Shown here piece by piece: positions 12,365 through 12,604 of a DNA stretch of 12,604 nucleotides. The notes under the pieces are model-generated. The model was not told where the DNA came from. It did no database searches and saw only the letters and a list, made by a program, of their open reading frames with translations. How positions within the stretch are numbered: position 1 is the stretch's first letter; every line of letters starts with the position of its first letter. Source of the stretch: Candidatus Zipacnadia bacterium (GTDB lineage: Bacteria > Armatimonadota > Zipacnadia > Zipacnadales > UBA5352); the NCBI GenBank assembly GCA_029820915.1, contig JALGUI010000062.1, positions 1 to 12,604 on the forward strand, written 5' to 3'. A program made the translations under genes and the position numbers.

Positions 12365-12604
12365 ATGCCCGAGGCCCCCGTCGTCGCCATCGATCCGGGC
12401 CGCGCCAAGTGCGGCGTCGCCGCCGTGGCCGCCGACGGCACCGTCCTGGCGCGAACCGTCGTTGAGACGTGCGAGGTCGGACGCGCGGCCGCGGAGCTCG
12501 CCGCGAGGCACAACGCCGCCGCCATCGTCCTTGGCGAGCGCACCGGATCGCGCGAGGTGCGCGCCGCCCTGACAACGGCCACCGACCTGCCCATCCACGA
12601 GATC
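12365..12604 (+). CDS. YqgF/RuvX-like (RNase H fold) nuclease, 3'-partial
   Basis: The first 80 residues of a protein that runs off the window. The start VVAIDPGRAKCGVAAVAADG is the first strand and metal-binding loop of the YqgF/RuvX RNase-H-like fold (D9 as first acidic residue), and AAIVLGERTGSRE matches the second strand region with its usual GxxTGS turn. Classical RuvX enzymes, involved in pre-16S rRNA maturation, read DxGxxRIG here; DPGRxKCG marks a separate subgroup. From memory, such a gene also tends to sit beside DUF3084 in cyanobacteria, but I could not check this. The ATG at 12365 is preceded by GAGAGGAG (12354-12361) at a short 3-nt spacing, or GGGAG at 8 nt. The substrate is not known from this fragment. 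Confidence 0.75.
   Translation, partial: MPEAPVVAIDPGRAKCGVAAVAADGTVLARTVVETCEVGRAAAELAARHNAAAIVLGERTGSREVRAALTTATDLPIHEI

Noticed and set aside
1..12604. tRNA, rRNA, insertion sequence or attachment site
   Set aside because: No cloverleaf-like sequence, rRNA-like stretch, transposase/integrase domain or flanking direct repeats were recognised by eye.

Overview
The window is a high-GC (roughly 70 % by eye) bacterial chromosome segment from a diderm. It carries an Lpt lipopolysaccharide-export block (LptC, LptA, LptB, one LptF/G permease) followed by a DUF3084 coiled-coil membrane protein and a YqgF/RuvX-like nuclease. DUF3084 is known mainly from Cyanobacteria, Deinococcota and Armatimonadota. 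Together with the GC content, this order makes an Armatimonadota-like uncultured lineage my best guess. That is inference; no rRNA or other marker gene is present.

Layout. (1) 2-3098: two convergent GT-C fold (GT39/PMT-like) polytopic membrane glycosyltransferases. The left one is cut by the window edge and looks short of a membrane segment. The right one (minus strand) is split by two apparent single-base deletions. (2) 3206-5189: rfbF and rfbG, which convert glucose-1-phosphate to CDP-4-keto-6-deoxyglucose for surface polysaccharide. They are separated by a 217-nt spacer with a G10 run, a hairpin and a heptanucleotide repeat. (3) 5215-6518: two back-to-back MntA/HepT (MNT-HEPN) toxin-antitoxin pairs, clearly a tandem duplication. 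The antitoxin N-termini are almost identical in DNA, while the antitoxin C-termini and the toxins have diverged. (4) 6519-6755: a palindrome-rich spacer. (5) 6756-9377: a GT2 glycosyltransferase, lptC, lptA and lptB, tightly spaced and probably one operon. (6) 9378-9617: a spacer holding a roughly 120-bp imperfect nested palindrome and a degenerate 3-periodic tract. (7) 9618-12246: lptF and the DUF3084 gene. (8) 12247-12364: three consecutive hairpins. (9) 12365-12604: the 5' part of a YqgF/RuvX-like gene running off the window.

How it fits together. Regions 1, 2 and 5-7 are one envelope-glycan theme: nucleotide-sugar synthesis, lipid-linked or membrane glycosyl transfer, then LptB-LptF powered extraction of the glycolipid, with LptC and LptA as the periplasmic bridge. 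The MNT-HEPN duplication interrupts the polysaccharide genes in the same orientation and starts only 25 nt after rfbG. No tRNA, rRNA, CRISPR array, transposase or complete insertion sequence was found. No gene-free stretch exceeds 300 nt.
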